Positions 8,075 through 16,923 are shown, numbered from the stretch's first letter. The stretch is DNA of 34,093 bases from Chloroflexota bacterium (GCA_018004935.1 JAGNBF010000073.1:1-34093), one strand, 5' to 3'. The notes: generated by a model from the letters alone, not told the origin. Translations and numbers: made by a program.

Positions 8075-10027
8075 TTGGCAACTGAACGGCAAGAGAAGCC
8101 CACTCAATTATCTCAAATTAGCCCATCTCCTTACCCGAGATGGGCTTTGTTGCTCCTGGTCTTCCTGGTGGCCGCGTTACTCCGTTTTTGGCAGTTAGGT
8201 GATTTACCCCCTGGTTTATATCGGGATGAAGCCTGGAACGGTTTGGACGCGCTGAAGGTGCTAGAAGGGGAGCTATCCCTCTACTTTTTTAGTAATAATG
8301 GCCGTGAACCAACCTATATTTACCTGGTAGCTCTGTCTATCTGGCTTTTGGGGCGTTCGGCCCTGGCTTTGCGGTTGGGAGCGGCTGTTGTCAGCACGTT
8401 GACAACGCTTACCACTTACCAACTAGGCAAAGTCTGGTTTGGGTGGCGGACAGGATTGTTGGCCGCCTGGTTATGGGCGACAACGGTCTGGCCACTTCAC
8501 CTGGGACGGATTGGCTTGCGGGCGGTATTATTACCTTTTTATCTCTCGCTCAGCTTTTGGTTAGGCACGTGGGCGTATCGTAAACCGGCCTGGTGGCGTT
8601 GGTTGATTGTGGGTGTGGTATATGGGCTGAGTTTTTATACGTATCTGGCGGTGCGTTTTACTCCGGTTATCCTTGTGGGGGTAGGGGTTTATGGGTGGTG
8701 GCGCGGCCGCAGAATGGCTTTGCGGCTGGCTGTGCCCTGGTTCACACTGGGCGCCGGGTTGACTCTGGTTCCTTTGTTCGTTTTGTCCTTACAACACCCC
8801 GAAATTATTAGCGGCCGCGCCGGTCAAGTCTCTCTTCTCAGTCCGGCTATTAATCAGGGCGACCTGTGGGGAACCCTGGCTTTACATATCTGGCAGGCGT
8901 TGGGACTCTTCTTTGGCCAAGGTGATACCATCTTGCGCCATAATCCCCCGGGCCGACCCCTATTCGATCTTTTTATGGTGGGGCCATTCCTTATTGGGAT
9001 GTGGGTGTGTTGGCAGAAACGACATCGTGGAGTAGTCGTTGTCTTGTGGCTGTGGTTATTTCTCATGCTTTGGCCCACCATTTTAGCGGAAGACACGCCC
9101 CATTTTTTGCGTGGCGTGGGCATTTTGCCTGTCGCTCTCCTGGTTCCGGCTATCGGGTTGTCGCAATTATCATCGTGGAATAAACTACATTCTCGTTTAC
9201 GCCTGGGATTTGTTGTCGCCTTGTGTGGGGCGAGTGCGCTGGTTAGTGTATACGATTATTTCTGGGTATACGCCAGACAACCGGATACAGCTTACCTTTT
9301 TGAAGCGGCCGCCCGTGATATGGCGGAAGCCGTACAAGCGGAATCAGAGGAGACAACCGTTTTCATCGATCAACGTTTGTGGGAAGGTTGGCCCTCTATA
9401 CCATTCTTATTAGAGGGAACACGCGCCATTTATCTGTTCCATCCAGAAGAGGGATTACCGATTGCGCCAGGCAATGAATTCGTTATTTATCTCTGGCCTT
9501 ATGCACCGCGCGATTTCCTGACGGCCATTTTTCCCCCTACGGCTACCTTAACTATTGAACAAGGAAGTCTGGCCCGTGGTGATTTAGATCCCACGCCCTT
9601 GCCCTTTGCTGTTCGTTACCAGGTTCAACCCACCAAGTCTAATCTCCCGGTGTTGGCTCAGTTTGGGGGACAATTACTTCTTCATGAAGCCCACTACCGT
9701 CCCCTTTCCATGAACCAACTGGAAGTGACCCTGGCCTGGACTGTGACTCGCCCCATTACCCAGGAATTAAAATTGTTTGTACATCTGTTGGCGGATGATA
9801 CGATTATTGGTCAATGGGATGGGCCGCCGGGGCAGGGGTATTGGTTGAATGAAGCCTGGCCCCCGGAATTGGTCTTGCGGGATCGGATTGTGATTCCGGT
9901 TACAGTGCCGCTGGATATGGCCGAACAGGCTATTTACATTGGTGTATATGATAACCAAACATTGGTGCGTCTCCCTGTTGTGGGTGAAGATGAGGACATC
10001 AGTGAGGATAGATGGCGATTACGCTAA
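8075..10027 (+). CDS. GT39-like polytopic membrane glycosyltransferase
   Basis: About 11 membrane helices in residues 25-400 are followed by a soluble C-terminal domain (400-650) that reads as beta-rich. The first outer loop carries Asp-Glu in PPGLYRDEAWNG, the catalytic-type acidic pair of GT-C enzymes (PMT/ArnT/GT39), which use polyprenyl-phosphate sugars at the outer membrane face. GREPTYIYLVALSIWLLG and LAAWLWATTVWPLHLGRIGLR are typical of the family. No ATG is available before the first helix and an in-frame TGA lies at 8039, so the start must be TTG 8075 or a later rare codon. Acceptor and donor are unknown. It is divergent from the GT4 gene. Confidence 0.82.
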   Translation: MATERQEKPTQLSQISPSPYPRWALLLLVFLVAALLRFWQLGDLPPGLYRDEAWNGLDALKVLEGELSLYFFSNNGREPTYIYLVALSIWLLGRSALALRLGAAVVSTLTTLTTYQLGKVWFGWRTGLLAAWLWATTVWPLHLGRIGLRAVLLPFYLSLSFWLGTWAYRKPAWWRWLIVGVVYGLSFYTYLAVRFTPVILVGVGVYGWWRGRRMALRLAVPWFTLGAGLTLVPLFVLSLQHPEIISGRAGQVSLLSPAINQGDLWGTLALHIWQALGLFFGQGDTILRHNPPGRPLFDLFMVGPFLIGMWVCWQKRHRGVVVVLWLWLFLMLWPTILAEDTPHFLRGVGILPVALLVPAIGLSQLSSWNKLHSRLRLGFVVALCGASALVSVYDYFWVYARQPDTAYLFEAAARDMAEAVQAESEETTVFIDQRLWEGWPSIPFLLEGTRAIYLFHPEEGLPIAPGNEFVIYLWPYAPRDFLTAIFPPTATLTIEQGSLARGDLDPTPLPFAVRYQVQPTKSNLPVLAQFGGQLLLHEAHYRPLSMNQLEVTLAWTVTRPITQELKLFVHLLADDTIIGQWDGPPGQGYWLNEAWPPELVLRDRIVIPVTVPLDMAEQAIYIGVYDNQTLVRLPVVGEDEDISEDRWRLR

Positions 10028-10034
10028 GGGTTCA

Positions 10035-10100
10035 CTCGAAATTAAGTTGGGTGGCTCGGTCGGGAGACCGGCCACAACAAACTCAAAAGTTATTTGCGAG
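10035..10100 (+). repeat. A-module repeat, copy 2
   Basis: The core GTGGCTCGGTCGGGAGACC followed by GGCCACAACAAACTC and AAGTTATTT matches copy 1 and, on the opposite strand, 22190-22245 very closely. The core GGTCGGGAGACC is a near-perfect palindrome. Confidence 0.7.
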
Positions 10101-10113
10101 CGAACCCTAAGGG

Positions 10114-10190
10114 TTCGTAAAAATATAACTTCCCAGTTTAGACGTGACAGGTTTCCGAAAACCTGTCACGTCTTGATGGAACTTAATCTT
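10114..10190 (+). repeat. B-module covarying hairpin, copy 2
   Basis: A 14-bp perfect stem (10141-10154 with 10159-10172) begins GACGTG where copy 1 has GACCTG, and the partner arm changes from CAGGTC to CACGTC, keeping the pairing. The flanks AATATAACTTCCCAGTTTA and GGAACTTAAT match the copy at 22090-22165. Confidence 0.85.
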
Positions 10191-10211
10191 TTACAGGCCC
10201 TAAGGAATGAG

Positions 10212-10277
10212 AACTAAATAACTTGTTCGCTGGGAGTGGCACGGTCAGGAGACTGGCCACAGCAAAAAGGGAAGTTA
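10212..10277 (+). repeat. A-module repeat, copy 3
   Basis: From AACTAAATAACTTGTTCGC through GTGGCACGGTCAGGAGACT to GAAGTTATTC it is nearly identical to copy 1 at 5276-5348, with a short divergent stretch before the right end. Confidence 0.75.
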
Positions 10278-10399
10278 TTCTTAGACAGTTCCTAAGATAT
10301 GGTGATGAAATTGAGTGAACATTCCTTGTGTAGAATGATTTTGTCAATACACTGTGTGTGATTCAGGAAAGCACGCTACACAGGGGCAGGAAAAAGATT

Positions 10400-11437
10400 A
10401 TGGGTATGAGTCGCTTAGGGCGGATGATAGGGATGGGAGGAATCGCGGCCGCGTTGTGGCTGACCCTCATTTCCTTCTCCGCTATGCCTGTGGCGGCAAC
10501 CAATGGGGCAAATTTAATGATGGGACAGGTTGAGGCCACCGCAACCCCTGCCCCATCGTTTACCCCCACCTTCTTACCCCCAACCCCAACTCCTAACGCT
10601 GAAGGGCTTATTTTGATAACCGTTCAGGCGAATGATACTTTGTGGTCAATTGCCGCTCGTGCTGGTCTTACCCTGGAGCAGTTGTTGGAATACAACGATC
10701 TGACACGGGATACCTTCATTCAGCCGGGACAGCAGTTGATTATTGGGTTTGCAGAAACCGGGGCAACGCCTACTCTCACCGCAACCATGACGGTTACGGT
10801 TGTCTCAACGCTCACCGTAACGCTGACAGGTTCCCTTACCCCGGAACCAACGGCCACCTCTGTGCCAACGCCCACTGTTACCCCCACCCCTGAGACTGAG
10901 AATCAAGGTGGGTCTCTTTGCCTGACGGCATTTGATGACGCCAATCAGAACGGGTTATATGATGCGGGTGAAGCATTGCGGGCGGCCGTCGCCTTTACTG
11001 TTACTCATGCGGATAACCAAACCGTTACCAGTAATTATGTGACGGATGGTGTCACTGAGACATACTGCCTTGAAGGTCTGGAACCAGGCAATTACCTGGT
11101 TACCCGCTCTAAAGTAACGAATGAACAGGTGACAACGCCCGATAACTGGGCGGTTGCGATGGTAAATGGGGCGGTGACTAACCTGGTTTTTGGCAGTTAT
11201 ATCGAAGATGTATCTGTGGTTGTGGCCGAAGGGGAAACAGACGCGAACACGGAAGGGAACGAGACAGCCGCAACCGGCACAGGTTCGCTTAATGAAGCGG
11301 AAACGACGGTTACCCCTGAAGAAGATGGGGGGGGACGTGTGGTGACGGGTATTGTCATTGTTGTTGTAGTTCTGGCCGTGTTGTTACTGGTAGGTGTTTT
11401 GGCGGTCATTCTTAGTGCCCGCCGCAATACTGTATAA
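10400..11437 (+). CDS. Secreted LysM and B-repeat domain protein with C-terminal membrane anchor
   Basis: The ATG at 10400 has an AGGAAAAAG ribosome site; an upstream GTG at 10358 extends the frame but has none. A signal peptide (about 1-34) is followed by a Thr/Pro linker and a LysM domain (about 72-116: VQANDTLWSIAARAGLT, IQPGQQLIIG), which binds GlcNAc-containing glycan. A second Thr/Pro linker leads to a SdrD/CNA-B-like beta domain (about 170-266) with the Ca-type motif FDDANQNGLYDAGE, then a membrane helix (about 310-338) and a short Arg tail. It is probably an envelope protein held at the surface. The next gene has the same rear architecture, so the two look like related surface proteins. 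One GCGGCCGC lies in the signal-peptide codons. Confidence 0.85.
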   Translation: MGMSRLGRMIGMGGIAAALWLTLISFSAMPVAATNGANLMMGQVEATATPAPSFTPTFLPPTPTPNAEGLILITVQANDTLWSIAARAGLTLEQLLEYNDLTRDTFIQPGQQLIIGFAETGATPTLTATMTVTVVSTLTVTLTGSLTPEPTATSVPTPTVTPTPETENQGGSLCLTAFDDANQNGLYDAGEALRAAVAFTVTHADNQTVTSNYVTDGVTETYCLEGLEPGNYLVTRSKVTNEQVTTPDNWAVAMVNGAVTNLVFGSYIEDVSVVVAEGETDANTEGNETAATGTGSLNEAETTVTPEEDGGGRVVTGIVIVVVVLAVLLLVGVLAVILSARRNTV

Positions 11438-11514
11438 AATGGGACTGACATGCCAACTTGAGCCGGTCTCCTGAGCGTGTTTGTTGGTGTGGGTTCTATA
11501 AAAGTCAAAAAATG

Positions 11515-11606
11515 TATCTATACCGGTGGGGTATGGCTCTGCCTGAGCTTGGCGAAGGTGGAGCCGGGCTTCGACAAGCTCAGCCCTCGAGGACGTGTAT
11601 CGTTAC
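11515..11606 (+). repeat. REP-like hairpin repeat, copy 1
   Basis: From TATCTATACCGGTGGGG to GAGGACGTGTATCGTTAC this ~92-bp block matches 31776-31866. Arms CTGAGCTTGGCGAAG (11543-11557) and CTTCGACAAGCTCAG (11569-11583) pair with one mismatch. It lies just upstream of the jelly-roll surface protein gene. Confidence 0.75.
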
Positions 11607-11648
11607 AAAGAATTTGACTTAACACATTCTAGGGCAGGAAATCAATTT

Positions 11649-12953
11649 ATGCGCCAATTAACGAAACTCCTTTTTTTATGTGCTGTGTTGCTTTTTTGGG
11701 GACGGATGATGCCAACCGCGGCCGCGCCCCAGCAACAAACCAATCTCCTGACTAATCCGGGTTTTGAAGAACCCTATAGCAACGGTTATGCCAATGGCTG
11801 GGCTGGATGGCATAAAGAAGTAACCAAAGTGCCAGATTGCACCGCTTATTACGCCGTCAGACCGAAGTGGGGCCTGGAACTGAATAGTGACCTCATTCAT
11901 GGGGGCCAACGTTCCCAGGCCGTGGGCAATCAGTTCGATACCTGGAATGGCGGCGTATTCCAGACAGTGAATAATGCCAAAGTAGGGTCGCGTTATCGGT
12001 TCACATTTTGGGCCCGCGGCCGCGCTTCCAATGAACAACATCCCCAACCCTCAAATACCGAAGTGAACATGGGGGTTCGGGCTGGTATTGATCCTAACGG
12101 TAATGGGGTGTGGAATGATACCGATGTGCAATGGAGCGGATCTGGCTCGCCCCATGATACCTGGCAACAATTTAGTATTGAAGCTGTAGCTACCGGCACG
12201 AAACTAACCCTGTTTGTTGCGGCCGATTTTGGTGGTGCCAATCAATGTCGGGCGCATCTGGATATGTGGTTTGACGATGCCGAACTGGTAGAAATTGCCC
12301 CGCCACCGACGAATACACCACCCCCAGCTCCAACCCAGCCCCCGGCTACGAATACCCCTATTGTGCCCACAGCAACCTTTACACCCGAAGTTACGGCAAC
12401 GAATACCCCAGAACCCGTACCCACGTCTACAGCCACCCCTGAGCCGCCTAAGGGGGGCAAAGTATGCTTGAATGCCTTTGCTGATGATAATGCCAATGGT
12501 TTTCATGATGCCACTGAAGGTTACATGGGGCGAGTTACTCTAACGATAGGCCAGGGTAACACCATTGTTGCCACAGGACTGGCCAATGGCACCGCCACTC
12601 CGGTGTGTTTTGAAAACATTCCTTCTGGTGAATATCAGGTTGCCCAAATCATTCCTGCCGGGTTGGAAACAACAACCGCACCCACAACCAATATTACTGT
12701 CCAAGAGGGTAGTACTGTTGGTGTCGAATTTGGGAGCCGTATTCAGCCTACAGCCCAACCACCCGCCCCAGCTACTGAAGTGGCGGTTAATCAGTCAACA
12801 CCGTCTGCCAGTGCCACGACAACAAATGACCCAGATGCGGCCGCAGACGAGAGTCCCGGCACGCTGGCTTTTGCTGGTCTGGCTGTGATTGGTGTGGCAG
12901 TCATATTATTAGGTGTACTCATCTTCCTGGTATTACGCCAACAATCTCGTTAA
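11649..12953 (+). CDS. Secreted jelly-roll (CBM-like) and B-repeat surface protein, membrane-anchored
   Basis: The ATG at 11649 follows AGGAA by about 8 nt; the open frame extends 18 codons further upstream into the repeat and was not used. The 434-residue protein has a signal peptide ending near AAAPQ. A jelly-roll domain (about 30-215) starts LLTNPGFEEP, which is typical of CBM4/9-like and related ligand-binding folds. It is followed by a Thr/Pro linker, a SdrD/CNA-B-like domain (about 272-365, with ADDNANGFHDATEG), another linker and a C-terminal helix (about 405-430). The jelly-roll is clearly homologous to the one in the 21164-22009 product (shared GVxQxVxNAxxxxG and RxGIDPxGN). Ligand unknown; carbohydrate is likely. 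Confidence 0.83.
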   Translation: MRQLTKLLFLCAVLLFWGRMMPTAAAPQQQTNLLTNPGFEEPYSNGYANGWAGWHKEVTKVPDCTAYYAVRPKWGLELNSDLIHGGQRSQAVGNQFDTWNGGVFQTVNNAKVGSRYRFTFWARGRASNEQHPQPSNTEVNMGVRAGIDPNGNGVWNDTDVQWSGSGSPHDTWQQFSIEAVATGTKLTLFVAADFGGANQCRAHLDMWFDDAELVEIAPPPTNTPPPAPTQPPATNTPIVPTATFTPEVTATNTPEPVPTSTATPEPPKGGKVCLNAFADDNANGFHDATEGYMGRVTLTIGQGNTIVATGLANGTATPVCFENIPSGEYQVAQIIPAGLETTTAPTTNITVQEGSTVGVEFGSRIQPTAQPPAPATEVAVNQSTPSASATTTNDPDAAADESPGTLAFAGLAVIGVAVILLGVLIFLVLRQQSR

Positions 12954-13020
12954 ATCTATTGCGGGATTAGCAAGCAAATTCGTACTACTATTTGTTTGTT
13001 ATTCCCGAATTGCCGGTTGT

Positions 13021-13064
13021 CAGTGACCCATTATCCAGGCTTATAACCGGGTGATGGGTCACTG
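13021..13064. repeat. Inverted repeat upstream of recJ
   Basis: Perfect 11-bp arms CAGTGACCCAT (13021-13031) and ATGGGTCACTG (13054-13064) flank a 22-nt loop, 22 bp before the recJ start. There is no T tract, so it is not a classical terminator. It could be a repeat remnant or a regulatory stem. Confidence 0.5.
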
Positions 13065-13085
13065 GTTACTACCCATTGTTCACTG

Positions 13086-14828
13086 ATGACCATTCGCCCA
13101 GCCTCACTCCCGTTCAAACGGTGGCAAGTCGCCCCTACGATTCCCCCTACGCTACGCCAGCATCTTAGCAATATCCCCCCGGTTCTGGCGCAAATACTTT
13201 TTAACCGGGGACTCACCGATAAAGCCCATATTCAGGCTTTTCTGGAGGGGCGTTACCTGGAAAGTGATGATCCCTTTCGCTTAAAGGATATGGACAAAGC
13301 TGTCGCTCGTATTGAACAGGCAATCCAGCGCGAAGAAAGTATCGTCGTTTATGGAGATTTTGATGCCGATGGAGTCACTTCTACGGTGTTGCTGGTCGAG
13401 GCGCTACGGGGGTTGGGTCTGTCACGCACTCAGGTGCAACCCTATATTCCGGATCGTGTGGATGAGGGTTATGGTCTAAACAAAGAAGCCCTGACCACCC
13501 TCAAACAGAAGGGAGTTGGCCTGGTTATCTCGGTGGATTGTGGCATTCGCTCAGTGGCTGAGGTTGTTCATGCGAATCAGATGGGGTTGGATATGATTGT
13601 GACAGATCATCACAGCCTGGGAACGGAATTGCCCCCAGCTGTGGCCGTTATTAACCCCAAAAGACCTGATTCGGAGTATGCAGAGACGATGCTGGCGGGT
13701 GTAGGGATCGCTTTTAAGCTGGCGCAGGCATTGCGGTTAGCTATGCCCAATAGGGCAATGTATGCAGATCATGATTTATTGGATCTGGTGGCGATTGGGA
13801 CTGTTGCTGACCTGGCGCCTCTGCTGGGGGAAAATCGGCGATTGGTCATACAAGGCCTGGAAGTGCTTAACCATTCTAAACGGATGGGTGTGCAAGCATT
13901 GGTGCATATTTGTGGCTACCAGATGGGGCAATTGTCGGCAGAATCTATTGGTTTTGGCCTGGGGCCTCGGATTAATGCGGCGGGGCGATTGGCTCATGCT
14001 TACACGGCGGCAAAATTACTTTCGACAGGGGATCCCAAACAGGCGGGGCAATTGGCGGATGAGCTAAATGAATTGAATCGGCAACGGCAAACGCTGACGG
14101 CCCGGCTTAGTGAACGGGCCGAGCACCTGGTGGAACCGGGGGCACCCTTACTGTTCGCGGCCGCGACCGATTTCGTCAGTGGTGTGGTGGGTTTGGTTGC
14201 CAGCCGCCTGGCCGAACAATATTATCGCCCCGCCATTATTGTGGAGCAGGGTGAAGAAGAAAGCCGAGGTTCTTGCCGTTCCATTCCCGAATTGCATATT
14301 ACTGAATTATTAGATGAATGTGCCGACCTCTTAGTTCGTTATGGGGGTCACGCCCAGGCCGCTGGCCTTACTGTACGCAATGAAAATATGCCCGCCTTGC
14401 AGGAACGGCTCATAACCCGTACCCAACAAAAATTAGATGGCCTGGAATTGATCCCTTCGCTCAGCATTGATATGGAGCTAGATCTGGATGAGGTGGATTA
14501 TGCCTTGTACGGTCATTTGCAGGGGTTGGAACCCACCGGGTATGCCAACGCTACACCCATCTTCCTGAGTCGGAATGTGATGGTGCAGAGTCATCGGGCC
14601 GTAGGTACAGATCAAGCCCATTTGCAAATGGCTTTGGGAACATCTGGGCGCAATGTTATCGGGTGTATTGCCTTTCGGCAGGGGGCCTGGGCCGGTCGTC
14701 TACCAGAGTGTATTGATGTGGTTTACACAATTGGGGTGAATGAATTCCGAGGCCAACGCAAGTTGCAGTTGCAGGTGCAGGACATCCGTCCGGCGCAAGC
14801 CCGAGAAAATCTGACTGAAAAAAGGTAG
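13086..14828 (+). CDS. recJ: Single-stranded-DNA-specific exonuclease RecJ
   Basis: The 580-residue protein is RecJ, the 5'-3' ssDNA exonuclease of recombination and mismatch/base-excision repair. DHH phosphoesterase motifs are in order: YGDFDADGVTST (Asp91, Asp93, Asp95), SVDCGIRS (Asp151), VTDHHSLG (Asp174-His175-His176) and VAIGTVADLAPL. The DHHA1 signature GGHAQAAGLTV lies near residue 425, followed by the OB-fold. Length equals that of typical RecJ. No Shine-Dalgarno precedes the ATG at 13086. It starts about 130 bp after the surface-protein gene and is probably its own unit. One GCGGCCGC at 14157. Confidence 0.96.
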   Translation: MTIRPASLPFKRWQVAPTIPPTLRQHLSNIPPVLAQILFNRGLTDKAHIQAFLEGRYLESDDPFRLKDMDKAVARIEQAIQREESIVVYGDFDADGVTSTVLLVEALRGLGLSRTQVQPYIPDRVDEGYGLNKEALTTLKQKGVGLVISVDCGIRSVAEVVHANQMGLDMIVTDHHSLGTELPPAVAVINPKRPDSEYAETMLAGVGIAFKLAQALRLAMPNRAMYADHDLLDLVAIGTVADLAPLLGENRRLVIQGLEVLNHSKRMGVQALVHICGYQMGQLSAESIGFGLGPRINAAGRLAHAYTAAKLLSTGDPKQAGQLADELNELNRQRQTLTARLSERAEHLVEPGAPLLFAAATDFVSGVVGLVASRLAEQYYRPAIIVEQGEEESRGSCRSIPELHITELLDECADLLVRYGGHAQAAGLTVRNENMPALQERLITRTQQKLDGLELIPSLSIDMELDLDEVDYALYGHLQGLEPTGYANATPIFLSRNVMVQSHRAVGTDQAHLQMALGTSGRNVIGCIAFRQGAWAGRLPECIDVVYTIGVNEFRGQRKLQLQVQDIRPAQARENLTEKR

Positions 14829-14861
14829 AACGATCAGCATAATCAGCCCACATTGGTTTTT

Positions 14862-14980
14862 GGGGAACTCTGTGAGCGAACCCTAAGGAGTTCCCCATGA
14901 ACGGGCACTCCCCAAGATGAATGAAAACCTGTAGAACGATTTTGTAAATCGTCCACCGGGCGATTTACAAAATCGCCCTA
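14862..14980 (+). repeat. Double-hairpin intergenic repeat, copy 1
   Basis: The first hairpin has arms GGGGAACTC (14862-14870) and GAGTTCCCC (14888-14896). The second has perfect 15-bp arms CGATTTTGTAAATCG (14937-14951) and its complement 14961-14975. The part from GAGTTCCCC to GTAAATCG recurs at the right edge of the window (34029-34093). It ends 20 bp before the epimerase start, so it may also act as a leader structure. Confidence 0.75.
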
Positions 14981-14999
14981 CATTTTCGTAGGAGTACTT

Positions 15000-15974
15000 A
15001 TGAAAGTTCTTGTCACTGGTGCGGCGGGTTTTATTGGTAGTAATTTGGCCGCGAAGTTGGCCCGGCGGGGTGATATTGTGGTGGGGCTGGATAATTTTAA
15101 TGACTATTATGATCCAGCCCGGAAGCGACGGAATGAACAATACCTTGCGACGCATGCCAACTTTCGTATGGTGGAAGCGGATATTCGGGATCGGCAGACG
15201 TTGTTTGACTTGTTTGAGCAGGAAAAATTTGACGCGGTGGCTCATCTGGCGGCAATGGCCGGGGTACGCCGGGCGATTGCTGATCCAGAGTTATATGTGC
15301 AAGTGGATTATAACGGCACACAAAATTTGCTGGATGCGGCCAGAGCCTGGTCTGTAGGGAATTTTGTTTTTGCTTCGACTTCATCGGTGTATGGTAATAC
15401 CAGGCAGATTCCTTTTGTGGAAACAGATGCTTGTGATAGACCTTTACAACCGTATGCGGCCGCAAAACGGGCCGCTGAGATGTTGGGTTTTACCTACCAG
15501 CACCTTTTTGGCCTTAACTTTACGGCTATTCGCTTTTTTACGGTTTATGGGCCGAATGGTCGGCCAGATATGATGGCGTATCTGGTGGCTGATAGTATTA
15601 CCAAAGGCACGCCGGTCCCCCTCTATGAAGGGGGCGAGATGTGGCGTGATTGGACTTTTGTTGAAGATATTACGGATGGGGTCGCGGCCGCGCTGGATCG
15701 GCCATTGGGGTATGAGATCATCAATGTAGGGCGGGGAGAACCGGTTTTGCTCAAAGATTTTGTGGGGATTTTACAGGAATTGGCCGGACAGGAAGCCAAT
15801 TTACTGCCTGCCCCCAAATTGTCCGCTGATGTTATACGTACTTATGCCGACATTAGCAAAGCCCGCCGTTTACTTGATTATCAGCCTAAAGTATCGGTAC
15901 GTGAAGGAGTAGAAATCTTTTGGCAATGGTATCAACAGCAGGATGGCAATTCTCCATTTGGCCTGAGCCGCTAA
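15000..15974 (+). CDS. NAD-dependent epimerase, UDP-glucuronate 4-epimerase-like
   Basis: The 324-residue protein is an extended short-chain dehydrogenase/reductase. The NAD-binding GAAGFIGSN (7-15) is at the N-terminus; the active-site elements STSSVYG and YAAAK carry Ser, Tyr and Lys. The phrase FTVYGPNGRPDMM and the early DNFNDYYDPARKR are characteristic of UDP-glucuronate 4-epimerases, which supply UDP-galacturonate for surface polysaccharide. A related UDP-sugar epimerase remains possible. The start has GGAG about 8 nt upstream. It is convergent with the CoA-transferase gene. Two GCGGCCGC octamers are inside, one coding the Ala residues of the YAAAK motif. Confidence 0.88.
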   Translation: MKVLVTGAAGFIGSNLAAKLARRGDIVVGLDNFNDYYDPARKRRNEQYLATHANFRMVEADIRDRQTLFDLFEQEKFDAVAHLAAMAGVRRAIADPELYVQVDYNGTQNLLDAARAWSVGNFVFASTSSVYGNTRQIPFVETDACDRPLQPYAAAKRAAEMLGFTYQHLFGLNFTAIRFFTVYGPNGRPDMMAYLVADSITKGTPVPLYEGGEMWRDWTFVEDITDGVAAALDRPLGYEIINVGRGEPVLLKDFVGILQELAGQEANLLPAPKLSADVIRTYADISKARRLLDYQPKVSVREGVEIFWQWYQQQDGNSPFGLSR

Positions 15975-16054
15975 AAATGGAGAAATGGGCCGGGCTATTG
16001 CTACGAAGGGCGTTGGCCTGTAATAGATACAAGATAGGATTTACGGGGGTTGTT

Positions 16055-16079
16055 CGAGCCGGTCTTCCGACCGTGCTCG
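16055..16079. repeat. Hairpin between convergent genes
   Basis: Arms CGAGCCGGTC (16055-16064) and GACCGTGCTCG (16069-16079) pair with a single bulged T around a TTCC loop. It lies between the convergent epimerase and CoA-transferase genes and shares the GGTC/GACC core with the A-module repeats. No T tract follows. Confidence 0.5.
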
Positions 16080-16140
16080 TTGTGGTTCGGTGGGGACACT
16101 GGCCACAGCACGTAAGTCCTAAAGAATTCAGGTGTTGACC

Positions 16141-16923
16141 CTATTCACCATGAATATAAGCCTCTAGCTGGTTGTCGTGGCAAGCGGTGATATAACGCAT
16201 AATCTCTTCACCGTCCAGGGGGTAGAGAGGATAACAAGACGTGGGCCAGGCTCCTTTGGGCAGAGGAACGACTCCGGTTATGGGCAGACCGGGCAGGTCA
16301 ATGGGAGCCTCCAGTCGGTCCACCAATTCTTCCGTGGTCAGAATGACTGTTTTGGCGCTCAGACTAAGTTCTAGATCGATGGTTGGATTGCCGCCCAGGA
16401 TGGCATTCCCCATTTTATCTGCCTTAAGGACATGGATAATGGCGACATCACAGGGGATGGCGGGAAAGGCGACGACTGTTTCACCGGTGTAGGGGTCGGT
16501 AATTGTTTTGACATCAGGACGAACGGCCAGCATATCTGTGCCTAACCAGGCACGACCGGGCATAAAGCCTACACCTCCGATCTGGGCGCGTAAACCGGCG
16601 GCTAAACTAAATTCGCTTTCTTCGCAAATGTGGATGCGCTCTTCACTGGCGGCCGCGGTAAACATGGGTGCCAGCCCAAAGGTTTCCAGGCCAAAATAGC
16701 AGGTACGAACACGAGTTACTGCCCCCGTACCTACCAGCATGTCTGACTCTAGACCGGCGGTAAAAGCCAGAAGGGTGAGGTTTTGCGGCCGCGGAACGCG
16801 TTGCAGTAGTGCCCGCACAAATCCCACTGGTCGTCGGTAAACCGTCATCCCCCCTAAACCTAGCGTTTGTCCATCCTGAACAAAATGTACTGCTTCTTGA
16901 AGTGAAATGATTTTAGTGGCCAT
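16141..16923 (-). CDS. CoA-transferase subunit A (GctA/IpdA-like), without subunit B
   Basis: The 260-residue protein matches the alpha subunit of family I CoA-transferases of the glutaconate/IpdA type. Glycine-rich motifs are seen at GQTLGLGGM (18-26) and FTAGLESDMLVG (54-65), with GGVGFMPG near 116-123 and TDPYTGETVVAFPAIPCDVAIIHV in the CoA-binding region. The catalytic Glu of this enzyme class is normally on the beta subunit, which is usually encoded just downstream. Here the next gene downstream is the convergent epimerase, so no beta subunit is present nearby. Activity therefore needs a partner encoded elsewhere. No clear ribosome site precedes the ATG. Confidence 0.82.
   Translation of the reverse strand: MATKIISLQEAVHFVQDGQTLGLGGMTVYRRPVGFVRALLQRVPRPQNLTLLAFTAGLESDMLVGTGAVTRVRTCYFGLETFGLAPMFTAAASEERIHICEESEFSLAAGLRAQIGGVGFMPGRAWLGTDMLAVRPDVKTITDPYTGETVVAFPAIPCDVAIIHVLKADKMGNAILGGNPTIDLELSLSAKTVILTTEELVDRLEAPIDLPGLPITGVVPLPKGAWPTSCYPLYPLDGEEIMRYITACHDNQLEAYIHGE

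Larger units (their letters stand above)
10028..10399. other. 372-bp intergenic region made largely of repeat modules
   Basis: Between the GT39-like gene and the LysM gene lie an A module (10035-10100), a B-module hairpin (10114-10190) and a second A module (10212-10277). No gene is supported. The last ~100 bp before the LysM gene are AT-rich and presumably hold its promoter, but no clear -35/-10 pair with good spacing was found. Confidence 0.7.

Noticed and set aside
9939-10217. Open frame running through the intergenic repeats after the GT39-like gene
   Set aside because: It overlaps the real gene and the A/B repeat modules, and its sequence has no conserved protein features.
10981-10990. 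Near-octamers such as GCGGCCGT here and at about 28352
   Set aside because: They differ from the iterated palindrome by one base and were not counted; they may be decayed or precursor sites but cannot be told from chance here.
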